DNA of 64,000 nt. Source: JAWPMT01 sp964653795. Lineage in GTDB: Bacteria > Bacteroidota > Bacteroidia > Cytophagales > Cyclobacteriaceae. Within the stretch, counting starts at the first letter, position 1. Every line of letters begins with the position of its first letter. Shown here in pieces: positions 35,683 to 44,703 of the stretch. The notes under the pieces are model-generated. The model was given only the letters and a program-made list of their open reading frames with translations. It did no database searches and was not told where the DNA came from. The translations under genes were made by a program, and so were the position numbers. The stretch covers positions 1 through 64,000 of the forward strand of contig CAZZHO010000003.1 in NCBI GenBank assembly GCA_964653795.1. The letters run 5' to 3'.

Positions 35683-37080
35683 CTATAAGTTAGCTTTATG
35701 TTCATATAGCTTCAAAAACAAAAATTCCCTTGCGGCTTCGGTTTTGACCTGTGATACATCCGTTATTTCCTTGGAGACGATGGTGAACAGGTCATTTGAA
35801 AATTCATCTACCCGGCTGTCAGGTTTCTCCCAAATGAATGGCCTGAAGGCTTCGTTCTGAATATCAAGTAGGGAGACTGCTAGTTGTATGTCAAGTATTG
35901 ATTCCATATAAGCCCCAAACAAGACCCTTACGTCATCTCTTGAATGGGATTGACTGTCGGAGTCTTTTTCAACCCCCAAATACCGGATACCCAAAGTATA
36001 GAAGAGGCCAAACAACCTGGTTATAGGTGAAGGGTAGGCAGATGAGGATTCTGGATTAGTCTGTAGTCGTTTATTCTCCAATAATATGATAACCAGACTT
36101 ACAGACAGGAGCAGTGCCCTTAGGTAGTCCTTGGGAGTGGACAGTTCAATGATAGATCCCGCTTGATTGTTCTTATAGTTCCCGTTTTGAAGATGGGCCC
36201 TATAGGCTGCAACAACTGGAGCTTTAGGGTTCATATAGATTAGGTCGTAGAGCAAAGATAAAGCCTGTGAGTCCGCCTCCATTTCGAGTATTTTTGGCCT
36301 TCGGCCAGTTGTAGTACTCCATTGGATTTCATCATGGTCACTTTCGTTCAGAGACATCTTCCCTGCTCTGCCTTTATGCTTTTTCGCCTGTTCCAGGTGG
36401 CCCAGAAGACCGTGTGATTGCTCATGCAGTATTACCCAATGGATGCCCATATCGCTGAGCATCTCAAACTGACAAAGACGCCAGGGCGCAAAAGGAATGC
36501 CACTGGTCAGAACCTGGGCAAAACCCTTAGTCTCATTCAAGACCTTCTGATAATTCAAAAACCTCTGCGGGTGAGAACGGCCAATTTTAAAAGATGGATT
36601 CATCAGAGTGAGTTCACCGTCACCTGTCCTGTGAGTGAAGAAAGTTTTGGTGCTCAAGACAAAACCCAAGGCATCCTCAACCGAAAGTATCAATCCTAAA
36701 TTGATATGTATGGTCGGTGGAGTCTTGAATAGGCGACTAAGCAAATTGTTGCTGGTGCTTATGGAGGCATTGACAGTAAGGCTCTGGCTTATCATCACAC
36801 GGTTTGTGACTCTGTATTCGTTTTTGATGTTCGTGGCAAGAGTAACTTTCCAACCTTCAATCTTATCCCGGTATTCCGACACTACGAAATTCAAAAAAGC
36901 TTCTTCTGCCGGAGCATCTTCTTCCCAATCCGTTATTTCATAAACCTTAATACCCTTGAACCCGAACTTTTCAAATTCGCTGATCTTTTCACGGGCAAAT
37001 TCCAAAGCCCCGATCCGCTCTAAAATGCTTCTTCTGAATCCTGAGTATGGGTCACTACTCATTTTGTCAGCCTGAATCAT
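35683..37080 (-). CDS. Putative zinc metallopeptidase
   Basis: 465 residues. WVILHEQSHGLLGH (about 213-226) is an HExxH zinc site, and EMEADSQALSLLY about 45 residues later supplies a likely third ligand, as in gluzincin-type peptidases. No signal peptide is visible, so it probably acts in the cytosol. Its start overlaps the stop of the upstream small membrane protein gene by 4 bp (ATGA). A protease coupled to a membrane protein suggests proteolytic activation of that neighbour, but this is inference. No named family recognised. Confidence 0.6.
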   Translation of the reverse strand: MIQADKMSSDPYSGFRRSILERIGALEFAREKISEFEKFGFKGIKVYEITDWEEDAPAEEAFLNFVVSEYRDKIEGWKVTLATNIKNEYRVTNRVMISQSLTVNASISTSNNLLSRLFKTPPTIHINLGLILSVEDALGFVLSTKTFFTHRTGDGELTLMNPSFKIGRSHPQRFLNYQKVLNETKGFAQVLTSGIPFAPWRLCQFEMLSDMGIHWVILHEQSHGLLGHLEQAKKHKGRAGKMSLNESDHDEIQWSTTTGRRPKILEMEADSQALSLLYDLIYMNPKAPVVAAYRAHLQNGNYKNNQAGSIIELSTPKDYLRALLLSVSLVIILLENKRLQTNPESSSAYPSPITRLFGLFYTLGIRYLGVEKDSDSQSHSRDDVRVLFGAYMESILDIQLAVSLLDIQNEAFRPFIWEKPDSRVDEFSNDLFTIVSKEITDVSQVKTEAAREFLFLKLYEHKANL

Positions 37081-37556
37081 TCAACCACCTCTCCTTTGTA
37101 CAGGAAAGTGCTTACAGGAACCCAAATCAGAAAGGTCCAAAAAGCAAGAAACCGGTGAGCGTCATCCAGCTTTAGCATAAGAATATAATCTCCATTGAGA
37201 TAGACCCATATTACAAAGGAGATCAGGGAGATAAAGAGGTTCCCTGTTTGAGGGGTGCCTTTGTCGCTTCTGGTAAGGATCATACGTACTACGACAATAA
37301 GCCCAATGCATACCAGGGGCCAAACGGACCACCAACTTTCAGGTGCAACGCTCTTCCCCACCGGGTAAATGGCCAGAGCTTCCATAGGGATCATCTTGAT
37401 CAGTTTAGACCAATACCCGTCAATAGTGTCCTGTTGCACATTACTGTTGTGATCTTCATCCAGGGCAAGGTTGACATTTGATGAGCGGGTTTTGACCCTG
37501 AGAAAAGAGTTTGCCATATTGTCGTTTTTTAAGGGGTCCATCTTTCCCCATCTCAT
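37077..37556 (-). CDS. Membrane protein coupled to metallopeptidase
   Basis: 159 residues. A polar N-terminus (about 1-50) precedes three or four hydrophobic helices (PMEALAIYPVG, WWSVWPLVCIGLIVVVRMI, LFISLISFVIWVYLN, FLAFWTFLIWVPVSTFLY). It overlaps the metallopeptidase gene by 4 bp and is presumably its partner. The ATG at 37541 or 37517 could also be the start. No family recognised. Confidence 0.55.
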   Translation of the reverse strand: MRWGKMDPLKNDNMANSFLRVKTRSSNVNLALDEDHNSNVQQDTIDGYWSKLIKMIPMEALAIYPVGKSVAPESWWSVWPLVCIGLIVVVRMILTRSDKGTPQTGNLFISLISFVIWVYLNGDYILMLKLDDAHRFLAFWTFLIWVPVSTFLYKGEVVE

Positions 37557-37670
37557 GTAATTTACTCTCGAAAGGTATTCCTTTCATAATGACTTTGCGT
37601 CCATCATATTGGAATCCCCTAAAATATGCCTATAAAATCGCCCACTATTTGAATCATAGTTATGTGCCAA

Positions 37671-38408
37671 TCAAAGTATCATTCCCTGAGGAACCCCAGG
37701 AACACTCTCCTCATCATCATTCCCGGCACTTGCCTGCATGCTTAGGGCCCAGCCAATGGCGAAGGTTATAACATCGTTGTCTTTTACTCCTAGTTCCGCC
37801 AAGGTCTTTTCACTGTAATTGGGTGATATGTCGAACTGGTTGAGTTTAATCCCCCACGCAGGGCTTACAAATACCCGTCCTGAACTATAGTTGCTCAGGT
37901 CGAACTGAACTGCGCTCCTGATTTCAAAATGATCCAGCAACGCATTTCCTACATTATCCAGGTTCATAGTAGTAGACGCCTTAAAAGTGAAATCAATATT
38001 CCATTGTATAGACCTAAACCGGAGGTTGACTATTGGTGGTCCAGGGTTTAGGTCAAAAGACGAAAGTTTATTTTCTAAGTTGGTAAGAGGCAGGAGACGG
38101 ATGACCTCATGGTTATTCTCCTTTGGGTCTCCATTTGGTATGGAATCTGCCGGTAGCTTTCGGACTACATCAACAGGAGGGGGATGTATGCTTTGAATGT
38201 AGATCCACCCCACGATTCCGATAACTCCTATAATGAAGGAGAGAATAAGGGTCAGCCTGAGAAGCCTGAATGCTTGTTCCTTAGTTAAAGAGGGAAATAT
38301 CTTTTTGGCTATAACGCTGCGAAAAACAACTACCAACAAGGCGATGGAAAGGCCCCCAATGCCCGCTATTTGACCCAGTGTGGAGAAGAATTCAGTATTG
38401 ATGTTCAT
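37671..38408 (-). CDS. Two-helix membrane protein with C-terminal soluble domain
   Basis: 245 residues. Helices at about 10-30 (IAGIGGLSIALLVVVFRSV) and 50-72 (LTLILSFIIGVIGIVGWIY) are followed by about 170 residues rich in beta-type sequence (WNIDFTFKASTTMNL, GRVFVSPAWGIKLN). It is the most upstream gene of the cluster and is separated by about 115 bp from the next. A sensing role for the soluble domain is speculation. No family recognised. Confidence 0.5.
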   Translation of the reverse strand: MNINTEFFSTLGQIAGIGGLSIALLVVVFRSVIAKKIFPSLTKEQAFRLLRLTLILSFIIGVIGIVGWIYIQSIHPPPVDVVRKLPADSIPNGDPKENNHEVIRLLPLTNLENKLSSFDLNPGPPIVNLRFRSIQWNIDFTFKASTTMNLDNVGNALLDHFEIRSAVQFDLSNYSSGRVFVSPAWGIKLNQFDISPNYSEKTLAELGVKDNDVITFAIGWALSMQASAGNDDEESVPGVPQGMIL

Positions 38409-38486
38409 AGTATAGTGTTTGGCAAACTCTAAAGAGCCGATGCCAGAAAGAGACTCTGATCATCAATTATTTGTGGCTCACACTTT

Positions 38487-38583
38487 AAAATAACGCATTT
38501 TAATCAAACCATGATACAGCGGTATAATTTGGTTGTTTTTCATTGTAATTAAGTAATAGACAAAATCTTTTATCAAAGGAAAA
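38487..38583 (+). repeat. Intergenic repeat, copy 2
   Basis: A block starting near ACCATGATAC and continuing through GGTATAATTTGGTT, TTTTCATTGTAAT and CAAAATCTT is about 85-90% identical by eye to 43045-43122. In the other copy this block is the leader of a lipoprotein gene, so it is probably a duplicated promoter region. Confidence 0.65.
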
Positions 38584-38837
38584 TGAACCAAACAATATTG
38601 GGTTCATTTCACTCAGTCTTGTCTTCTTTCCATGAGTGCCTGTCAATAAGCATAGGTTTCCGCTTTTGTTGGGCATTTTCAAATGCGGAAATTTCACCAA
38701 GTATCCTGTTTGGTTCTTTTCTCCCAGACTTCAAACCAAGGTCAATATCCAGCTTGGATTGGGGTAGAGTTTTTAGTTCGAATCAGTTACAGATTGCGTT
38801 GTCTAAGATAGGAGATTGGCAAAGAAAGCCTATTTAA
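38583..38837 (+). pseudogene. Possible decayed relative of the small lipoprotein gene; otherwise non-coding
   Basis: After repeat copy 2 the first 25 or so bases (ATGAACCAAACAATATTGGG) still align with the start of the lipoprotein gene at 43114, then similarity fades. The frame gives 84 codons without a convincing lipobox. The rest of 38838-38975 shows no feature. Confidence 0.4.
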
Positions 38838-38975
38838 TCTTAGAGAATTGGGTTATTTGCATAGACGGAATTTTATAATCAATTGAATAGACTCTTGATC
38901 TATTGGTGGGGGAAATCCGAGTTTTACGGAAAAAATCAGAAAATATCTTTTGAAGATTAATGAATATCGAGCAAC

Positions 38976-40364
38976 TTGAATTTCATCCAATTGGAATTTG
39001 CGTTGCGTGTTGTTCTAATAACCATATTCTTGTTGGCCTCAACCCAATTGTTATGCCAGTTACCTGTGAGACCACTGGTGATCGACATACAATTGCCATC
39101 GCTGAAGGGCTCACCAGGCAGCCCGACAAAACCTTTGGTAACAAGCCCACAGAACTTCATTAATAGTTGGCTCAATACGCTCAACAGCCAACAACAAAGC
39201 GAAAGAATCAGGAGGGAGATCGACCAGGAAATTGAAAGGATGCAGGCGCATGATAAGCGTGTTCAGGCCATTTTGGATGATGCCTATACTAGCTTTTCAG
39301 GTTCTCCTCCCGCTATAGAATACACGCTAAAGGGAAAGGACGGTCCCGGACGGGAAGACTTTCTGAAGGCTTTTGGTGAACTCCAGCAAATGCTGGAGGG
39401 CCAAAGGCCCATGAGCATTAAAAGAGCTGTGTTTCTTTACGAGAATGCTTATGATCCAACAATAAGATGGGAAGACTACAATAAAGAGATTGATGATCTG
39501 GTCGAGCACGTTGGCTATAGCTTGAATAAGCTACCAGAAGCAAATGATCCATTGGCTAAAAACCTTGCCTTATTTCGTTTCTTCACCGATACGCTTGCTG
39601 TGGGCTATCCAGGATTCGAGAAACCAGTGGTTTCTTATCCCATGCTTTACGACTTTAATGACTTTTGGGGGCGTGAGGACATACGCAATGTTTTCGTTTC
39701 CAAATTGCTTAAAACCGGAACAGGTCAATGTCACTCTCTTCCCCTATTATACCTCATTTTGAGCGAGGAGATCGGAGCGAGAGCCCACTTGGCTTTTTCC
39801 CCTAACCACAGCTATATCAAATTCCAGGATGAATATAAAAGATGGTATAACGTGGAACTCACCAACGGCATGTTCACAAGTGATCAGTTCATTCTCTATT
39901 CTGGGTATGTTAACGCTATTGCTTTGCAGAACAAGATGTACACCGTACCTCTAACGAATAAGGAGGTGGTGGCCCAATCAGTTAACGATTTGGCTATAGC
40001 CTATATCGCAAGATTCGGTTATGATGATTTTGTTCAGGCTTGCACCAATCTTGCGCTTAAGCACTCGCGTAGAAGCATGACACCGCATCTTTTGTATCAC
40101 AACCTTTATAAGGCCAAACTGGATCATGTCATCGCTCAATACAGGGCCTATGGCATGTCCGTAGAGGAGTTTAAAAAGGACAGCTTGGCACAGCAAATAA
40201 TAGCTCAGATCAAAGGCGTTCAAAAACACTTGGAGAAACTGGGATTTGCTGACATGCCTGCCGAACAATATCAGGATTGGCTCAATTCGGTCAGAGAGGA
40301 AAGTCGAAAACAAGAACACAGAATAAGAATGAGACAGATCATGTCCAGATTAGGGAATCAATGA
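38976..40364 (+). CDS. Secreted transglutaminase-like protein
   Basis: 462 residues if it starts at TTG 38976; no suitable ATG is in frame. The N-terminus has a secretion helix (RVVLITIFLLASTQLLCQ). The core has a transglutaminase-like triad: Cys252 in GTGQCHSLP, His278 in PNHSYIKF, and YNVELTNG about 15 residues later. This superfamily performs papain-like peptidase or transamidase chemistry. A charged coiled region (about 75-100) precedes it. A shorter paralogue follows 24 bp downstream and then an RHS-core protein, so a secreted-effector operon is likely. Periplasmic or extracellular location is inferred. Confidence 0.65.
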   Translation: MNFIQLEFALRVVLITIFLLASTQLLCQLPVRPLVIDIQLPSLKGSPGSPTKPLVTSPQNFINSWLNTLNSQQQSERIRREIDQEIERMQAHDKRVQAILDDAYTSFSGSPPAIEYTLKGKDGPGREDFLKAFGELQQMLEGQRPMSIKRAVFLYENAYDPTIRWEDYNKEIDDLVEHVGYSLNKLPEANDPLAKNLALFRFFTDTLAVGYPGFEKPVVSYPMLYDFNDFWGREDIRNVFVSKLLKTGTGQCHSLPLLYLILSEEIGARAHLAFSPNHSYIKFQDEYKRWYNVELTNGMFTSDQFILYSGYVNAIALQNKMYTVPLTNKEVVAQSVNDLAIAYIARFGYDDFVQACTNLALKHSRRSMTPHLLYHNLYKAKLDHVIAQYRAYGMSVEEFKKDSLAQQIIAQIKGVQKHLEKLGFADMPAEQYQDWLNSVREESRKQEHRIRMRQIMSRLGNQ

Positions 40365-40388
40365 GAATCAGAGCCGGTAGGTATCATA

Positions 40389-41444
40389 TTGTTAGTTATA
40401 AGTTACACGGTTCAGTCACAGGAAATGAGCCTCAGCAAAAGCTATGATCAAGCCCTCCTGAGATTAAAGAATATGTTGGAGAGTGACAGTGCCCTGAGTT
40501 TTAAGGATGCGGTGTTCATTACTGAAAATGCCTATTACGACAACGGGCTTTCTCGATCCCATTTTGATCAGTCCATTGCGGAGCTATCAGAGTTAGCACT
40601 GTTTTTGTCTCAAAACATGAACTTGCTTTATGACGGTCATGACAAAAAGGAGATGCAGCTACAAGCTGCGATTTTTAATACCATAACTGGGCAACACGGA
40701 ATCACAATTGACAGTGCCATAGAACTTCGAGCCCAACCATTTGTCTATGATTTCGATGATTTTTTTGGAGAGCAAGACTGGTCAAAGATGTTCGTCACCA
40801 AACTCCTTAAAACCAATTCCGGGAATTGCCATTCCATGCCTTTCCTATATAAGATACTAACAGAGGAGCTAGGGGTCAAAGCCTATCTGGCAATGGCTCC
40901 TAATCATACCTACATCAAGTCCTATTCGGAAAAACTGGGTTGGTACAATACGGAGTTGACGAGTGCCACATTTCCGGTTGACGCCTGGATTATGGGGTCA
41001 GGTTATGTTCATACCGATGCAGTGATCAACCGCCTCTACATGGACACTCTGTCGCTCAAGCAATCCATTGCTGCGTGTGTGATTGACCTTGCAAAGGGCT
41101 ATGAACACCGATTTGGAAAAACTGATACTGATTTCCCTTTGAGATGTGCCGAGCTATGCTTGCAATACTATCCTACTTATGTCAATGCCATGTTATTGAA
41201 GGCGGAGACGCTTAAGGCTCATTTTGAAAGCAAAATGAAGGAATTAGAGGCCAAGTACGCTTCTGAACTCCTGGAGATACCGGAATACCAGAAACAATTT
41301 GAGACTATGCAGACTCTTTATGTCCAAATCCATTCACTTGGATATCGACAGATGCCCAAACAAATGTACCTGAACTGGTTGGCAGAGCTGGAGACCCAAA
41401 AGGAGAAATATCTAAACGAGAATTTTAAGGAACTGACAAAATAG
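40389..41444 (+). CDS. Transglutaminase-like paralogue
   Basis: 351 residues from TTG at 40389, again with no in-frame ATG; the N-terminal LVISYTVQSQ looks like the end of a secretion signal. It is clearly a paralogue of the preceding protein: Cys147 in SGNCHSMPFLY, His173 in PNHTYIKS, then WYNTELTSATFPVDAW. Both share the YDFxDFxG..F.TKLLKT approach to the cysteine. It ends 7 bp before the RHS-core gene. The duplicated pair with the same triad suggests two related substrates or dosage. Confidence 0.65.
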   Translation: MLVISYTVQSQEMSLSKSYDQALLRLKNMLESDSALSFKDAVFITENAYYDNGLSRSHFDQSIAELSELALFLSQNMNLLYDGHDKKEMQLQAAIFNTITGQHGITIDSAIELRAQPFVYDFDDFFGEQDWSKMFVTKLLKTNSGNCHSMPFLYKILTEELGVKAYLAMAPNHTYIKSYSEKLGWYNTELTSATFPVDAWIMGSGYVHTDAVINRLYMDTLSLKQSIAACVIDLAKGYEHRFGKTDTDFPLRCAELCLQYYPTYVNAMLLKAETLKAHFESKMKELEAKYASELLEIPEYQKQFETMQTLYVQIHSLGYRQMPKQMYLNWLAELETQKEKYLNENFKELTK

Positions 41445-41451
41445 TGAACCC

Positions 41452-42474
41452 ATGAATCGAATAATACTCTTTCTTCTGATCCTGGTCATCCCTACAGTTG
41501 GCTTGGCTCAACAGCCTTTCAAGAAATATGGTGTGGAAGTTCCGATTGCTACTATGAGTAAGGGGAAGTTCGAAGAATTCTTTGATCAGGACACCTTGGT
41601 TCAAATTGGTAGCGTGATCCTGCATCGTTTGACGGGTAAGATCCATGCTTTTGTAGAATACGACACCTTGTACTCCGAAGCTACACTGGACCCTGAGATC
41701 ATAAGCCGTTTTCTAAGCCCCGATCCACACGCTGAGAATTACTATTCACTCTCTCCATATAACTATGTGGCTAATAATCCAATTCTCTTTATAGACCCTG
41801 ATGGAAGGGATATACACCTTTCTTTTGCCAGTGCAGAAGCCAGGGAAGCTTATATGAAGGTTGTGAACATGGGCCTGGAAGGCCAGTATACAGCTCAACT
41901 TTCAGCCGTTGAAGGACAAGATGGTGTTTTCTCCCTGAGCTTTGAGGCAACTAAAAATGGTAGCTTCGACAACTTATCTGAGCAAGGACGAGCCTTCTTT
42001 ACAGAGATGAGCAATGTCATTAACGACCATGATCATATAGCCAAAATGAAAGCCGTTTATGCAGACGAAACAGTATTGACAGGGCAATACATGACGGGTA
42101 AAATTGATATGGCCGATGTACAACAGTATAATGTTACCGGAGTCACTGTTGAGGAGACAGTCGGTGCCACCCAAATAGGTAAAGTTGTCCATGAAACCGT
42201 AGAACAACACCAAAAGGCCAAAATGGGGGTGCGTCATGGTTCTATGAAAGGGTTTAATTCTGCACATGACAGAGCCATACAAGCTGAAAATGCAGTCAAT
42301 CAGAATACAAGGGGAAGGCAATATGGCTCTATCAAGGACTTCACCGTTCCCTATACAGATAAAAATGGTAAAGTAGTGCATGTTAGAACCCGAACTACTA
42401 GATTGTTTGGAGGCCGACTTAAAGTGATCCAGGTCACTCAACCCAAACCAAAGGCTAAAAAGAGAGGGGGCTAA
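41452..42474 (+). CDS. Secreted RHS-core protein with zincin-like C-terminal domain
   Basis: 340 residues with a signal peptide (IILFLLILVIPTVGLAQ). The middle holds an RHS-associated core: SRFLSPDPHAENYYSLSPYN then NYVANNPILFIDPDGRD (about 84-120), usually the junction to a toxin domain. The C-terminal region contains VVHETVEQHQKAKMG (about 244-258) followed by SAHDRAIQAE, an HExxE...H..E arrangement like zincin metallopeptidases of Bacteroidota RHS proteins. Only one RHS unit is present, so it is a short orphan type. A peptidase toxin is inferred. The 133-aa gene 2 bp downstream may encode immunity. Confidence 0.65.
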   Translation: MNRIILFLLILVIPTVGLAQQPFKKYGVEVPIATMSKGKFEEFFDQDTLVQIGSVILHRLTGKIHAFVEYDTLYSEATLDPEIISRFLSPDPHAENYYSLSPYNYVANNPILFIDPDGRDIHLSFASAEAREAYMKVVNMGLEGQYTAQLSAVEGQDGVFSLSFEATKNGSFDNLSEQGRAFFTEMSNVINDHDHIAKMKAVYADETVLTGQYMTGKIDMADVQQYNVTGVTVEETVGATQIGKVVHETVEQHQKAKMGVRHGSMKGFNSAHDRAIQAENAVNQNTRGRQYGSIKDFTVPYTDKNGKVVHVRTRTTRLFGGRLKVIQVTQPKPKAKKRGG

Positions 42475-42476
42475 CC

Positions 42477-42878
42477 ATGAAGAGAGTGTTCATGATCATA
42501 TCAATTTTGGGGCTGATGTCCTTTGGAGCTCTTGTGATTAGTCAGGATAAGGACTGTAAGGCAGATGTGCCTTTCCAACTCCAGTTTGATAAGCATCTGA
42601 AAAGACTATCCAATTTTGCACTCGTTGATTTTGGTTCAGAGGAGGTTGACAGTGTATTGGTTTCTGTAGGTTTTCTAAATGCTGTCACCGAAATCCAATC
42701 CCAAATTTATCTTGGAGATGTGGTGGTTTACGGTAGAAAAGAGTTCAGACAAGACCGTAAGAAATGGTTGAAATGGTATAAAGAGAATCGTTGCGCGATC
42801 AATCTAGTTAAGGCTGACAGTCTACTCAAAGTCAATACAGACCTGAGACCTGATTACTCGAAAGGTAGAAAGGATTGA
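42477..42878 (+). CDS. Small secreted protein, possible immunity partner
   Basis: 133 residues starting 2 bp after the RHS protein stop. An N-terminal signal helix (VFMIISILGLMSFGALVIS) is followed by a soluble domain with LGDVVVYGRKEF and RKKWLKWYKENRC. Its position directly after a toxin-like gene suggests an immunity role, but an effector-associated role is equally possible. No family recognised. Confidence 0.55.
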   Translation: MKRVFMIISILGLMSFGALVISQDKDCKADVPFQLQFDKHLKRLSNFALVDFGSEEVDSVLVSVGFLNAVTEIQSQIYLGDVVVYGRKEFRQDRKKWLKWYKENRCAINLVKADSLLKVNTDLRPDYSKGRKD

Positions 42879-42882
42879 TTTA

Positions 42883-43019
42883 CTAGGTTGTCAAAGACAT
42901 CATTGACCCAATAATTAACAAGAATCCAACACTCCAATTATTGCTGACCATGAATGAGTCATACCACTTTCTGGTTCACCAAAGAGCAAACTGACAAAAT
43001 CACTGAGTAGTTGTTTCTT
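42883..43019 (-). pseudogene. Degraded copy of the 46-aa membrane peptide
   Basis: Read on the minus strand this gives KKQLLSDFVSLLFGEPES, matching KDLLSDFLSLLFGKPEND of the gene at 35459-35599. The ATG is replaced by AAG, and a frameshift after MTHS separates the hydrophobic end (FLLIIGSMMSLTT). It sits between the RHS/immunity genes and repeat copy 3. Confidence 0.55.
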
Positions 43020-43044
43020 AAGGACGGAATTACTCGATTATAAG

Positions 43045-43122
43045 AAACCATGATATAGCGGTATAATTTGGTTAATTTTCATTGTAATCAAATAATAACC
43101 AAAATCTTATATCATGAGAAAA
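43045..43122 (+). repeat. Intergenic repeat, copy 3 (lipoprotein leader)
   Basis: The block is shared with 38506-38583 (ACCATGATAT, GGTATAATTTGGTT, TTTTCATTGTAAT, CAAAATCTT) and runs into the start of the lipoprotein gene at 43114. Probably the promoter and leader of that gene. Confidence 0.65.
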
Positions 43123-43299
43123 TTAACCAAAACAGTCTTGGGAATCATTACACTTTGTTTCATGCTTTTTGCGTTTAGCGCTTGTCAGGAGGATGTTTAC
43201 CCTGATCTTCAAAAGGAGGAGTTAAGTTCTGAGAAGATAACTGATAAGAAGGGTGAAACTGAGGACGGTGGGGAAGATGAAGGAATCGACCCTAAGTAG
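43114..43299 (+). CDS. Small acidic lipoprotein
   Basis: 61 residues. A positively charged start and hydrophobic stretch lead to the lipobox FAFSAC with Cys24, followed by a disordered acidic tail (DKKGETEDGGEDEG). It would be lipidated and held at the outer or inner membrane. ATG at 43114 lies directly after repeat copy 3, and a clear terminator follows at 43324. Function unknown; a decayed relative follows repeat copy 2. Confidence 0.65.
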   Translation: MRKLTKTVLGIITLCFMLFAFSACQEDVYPDLQKEELSSEKITDKKGETEDGGEDEGIDPK

Positions 43300-43323
43300 A
43301 CTGATTTCTTTGGATTTTTGAAA

Positions 43324-43352
43324 AGATGCAATGGATATGTTGCATCTTTTTT
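43324..43352 (+). terminator. Rho-independent terminator
   Basis: An 8-bp stem AGATGCAA/TTGCATCT with an 8-nt loop and six T follows the lipoprotein stop by 25 bp. Confidence 0.75.
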
Positions 43353-43385
43353 ACTTTATTACAATGTGGTCTTACGCATTTCTAA

Positions 43386-44702
43386 TTGCAGTTGTACAAT
43401 CGAACCATATTATTGCTTTTTACATGTCTTTTATTGCCGATGAGGCATGTATTCGCTCAAAACTCAACTCCAGAAGTCAGGGAATGGATCATCAAGGCTC
43501 GACAACACTTGAATGATGAACCGGATTCATGTCTCTATTATACTGATCTTATCGTAGCCAAGGCAAAGAGTAATCGAAACTATTGGGCACTATCAAAGAG
43601 CTTTACTTATTCGGGTAGGGTCAAGGAAAAAAGAGGCCAAATTGAAGCTGCGGTAATTGATTATTTCGAGGGACTTAGATGGATAGCTAGAGCAGACACT
43701 GCGGATGATTTCAATAGCGGTGTATTAACCCGGAACATTGCCGGGATTCAAATGGATTTTAAGAACTATGAAGAGGCCCAGGTCTATTACGACAGTGCCC
43801 TGTTCTTCTTTAACAGACATGTCAGGGAACATCCAGAGATCGCCAAAAAGGATAATGACTTTCGACATATTTTCAGCACACGGTACTTTAAAGTAGAGGG
43901 ATTAAGACGATTGGGAGATATAGAATCTGCCCGTGATATTCTTATAGGCTTGCTTAAGGATAAGAGAACACCTAAAGGAACCCGTATCAATTCTTTATAT
44001 CAACTGGGCTTTATTTTTAATGATATGAATGAGGTCGATTCTGCTCAGAGTTATTTTCAAAAGGGCATTGATCACGATGGAGCAACCCCATTTTACATCG
44101 CAAGAGGACTTCACAATCTAGGAATGGTTAGTTTCCAACAAAAGAAATATGGCGAAGCTATCAATCGCTACAAGAAGGCGGTTGCTGTAAAGGAGAAACT
44201 CAGCAATAAAAAATCGTTGTTTATTAGCTTGATGGATTTAGGTGAGAGTTTTCTACTAGCCGGTAAACTGGATTCCGCCTTGCATTATTTCAACCATTCG
44301 ATAAGGGTACTTGATGAGGTCAGTCTACATGCTGATCCAGATTACTATATAATCTATCTTCTAATGTCCAAAGCATCTGGAAAGGATATGAGTTCAAGTT
44401 GGAAACTTCAGGACCAATTTATTTCATGCAATAATGAGTTTCTAGGCACGCAACAGGCAATCAAGGACGAAGCAAGAAAGAGAGCTTTTAATTTAAGCCT
44501 GGATCAATATCGTTCAGATATAAAGCACAAGAGAGAATTTAAACTGTTGGATCGGAAATACGCTATTTGGGTGATAGTAATTGTGATACTAGCAACGGTT
44601 GCAAGTGTCTTAGGGGCCAAATCACTGATTATGTACTGGAGAAAAAAAAGGTCTAAAGACCTGAATCAAGTACTTCGTCCCAGACACATTAGAAACAACT
44701 AG
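43386..44702 (+). CDS. TPR protein with signal peptide and C-terminal membrane helix
   Basis: 438 residues from TTG at 43386. The N-terminal signal (TILLLFTCLLLPMRHVFA) is followed by tetratricopeptide-type helices (YEEAQVYYDSALFFF, SAQSYFQKGI, KYGEAINRYKKAVAVKE, GKLDSALHYFNHSI), then a transmembrane helix near the end (IWVIVIVILATVASVLGA) and a short basic tail. The layout matches Bacteroidota TPR sensor or regulatory proteins, but the usual C-terminal HTH or kinase module is missing. It may be a truncated sensor that acts with the XRE regulator encoded convergently just 1 bp beyond its stop. Confidence 0.6.
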   Translation: MQLYNRTILLLFTCLLLPMRHVFAQNSTPEVREWIIKARQHLNDEPDSCLYYTDLIVAKAKSNRNYWALSKSFTYSGRVKEKRGQIEAAVIDYFEGLRWIARADTADDFNSGVLTRNIAGIQMDFKNYEEAQVYYDSALFFFNRHVREHPEIAKKDNDFRHIFSTRYFKVEGLRRLGDIESARDILIGLLKDKRTPKGTRINSLYQLGFIFNDMNEVDSAQSYFQKGIDHDGATPFYIARGLHNLGMVSFQQKKYGEAINRYKKAVAVKEKLSNKKSLFISLMDLGESFLLAGKLDSALHYFNHSIRVLDEVSLHADPDYYIIYLLMSKASGKDMSSSWKLQDQFISCNNEFLGTQQAIKDEARKRAFNLSLDQYRSDIKHKREFKLLDRKYAIWVIVIVILATVASVLGAKSLIMYWRKKRSKDLNQVLRPRHIRNN

Positions 44703-44703
44703 A

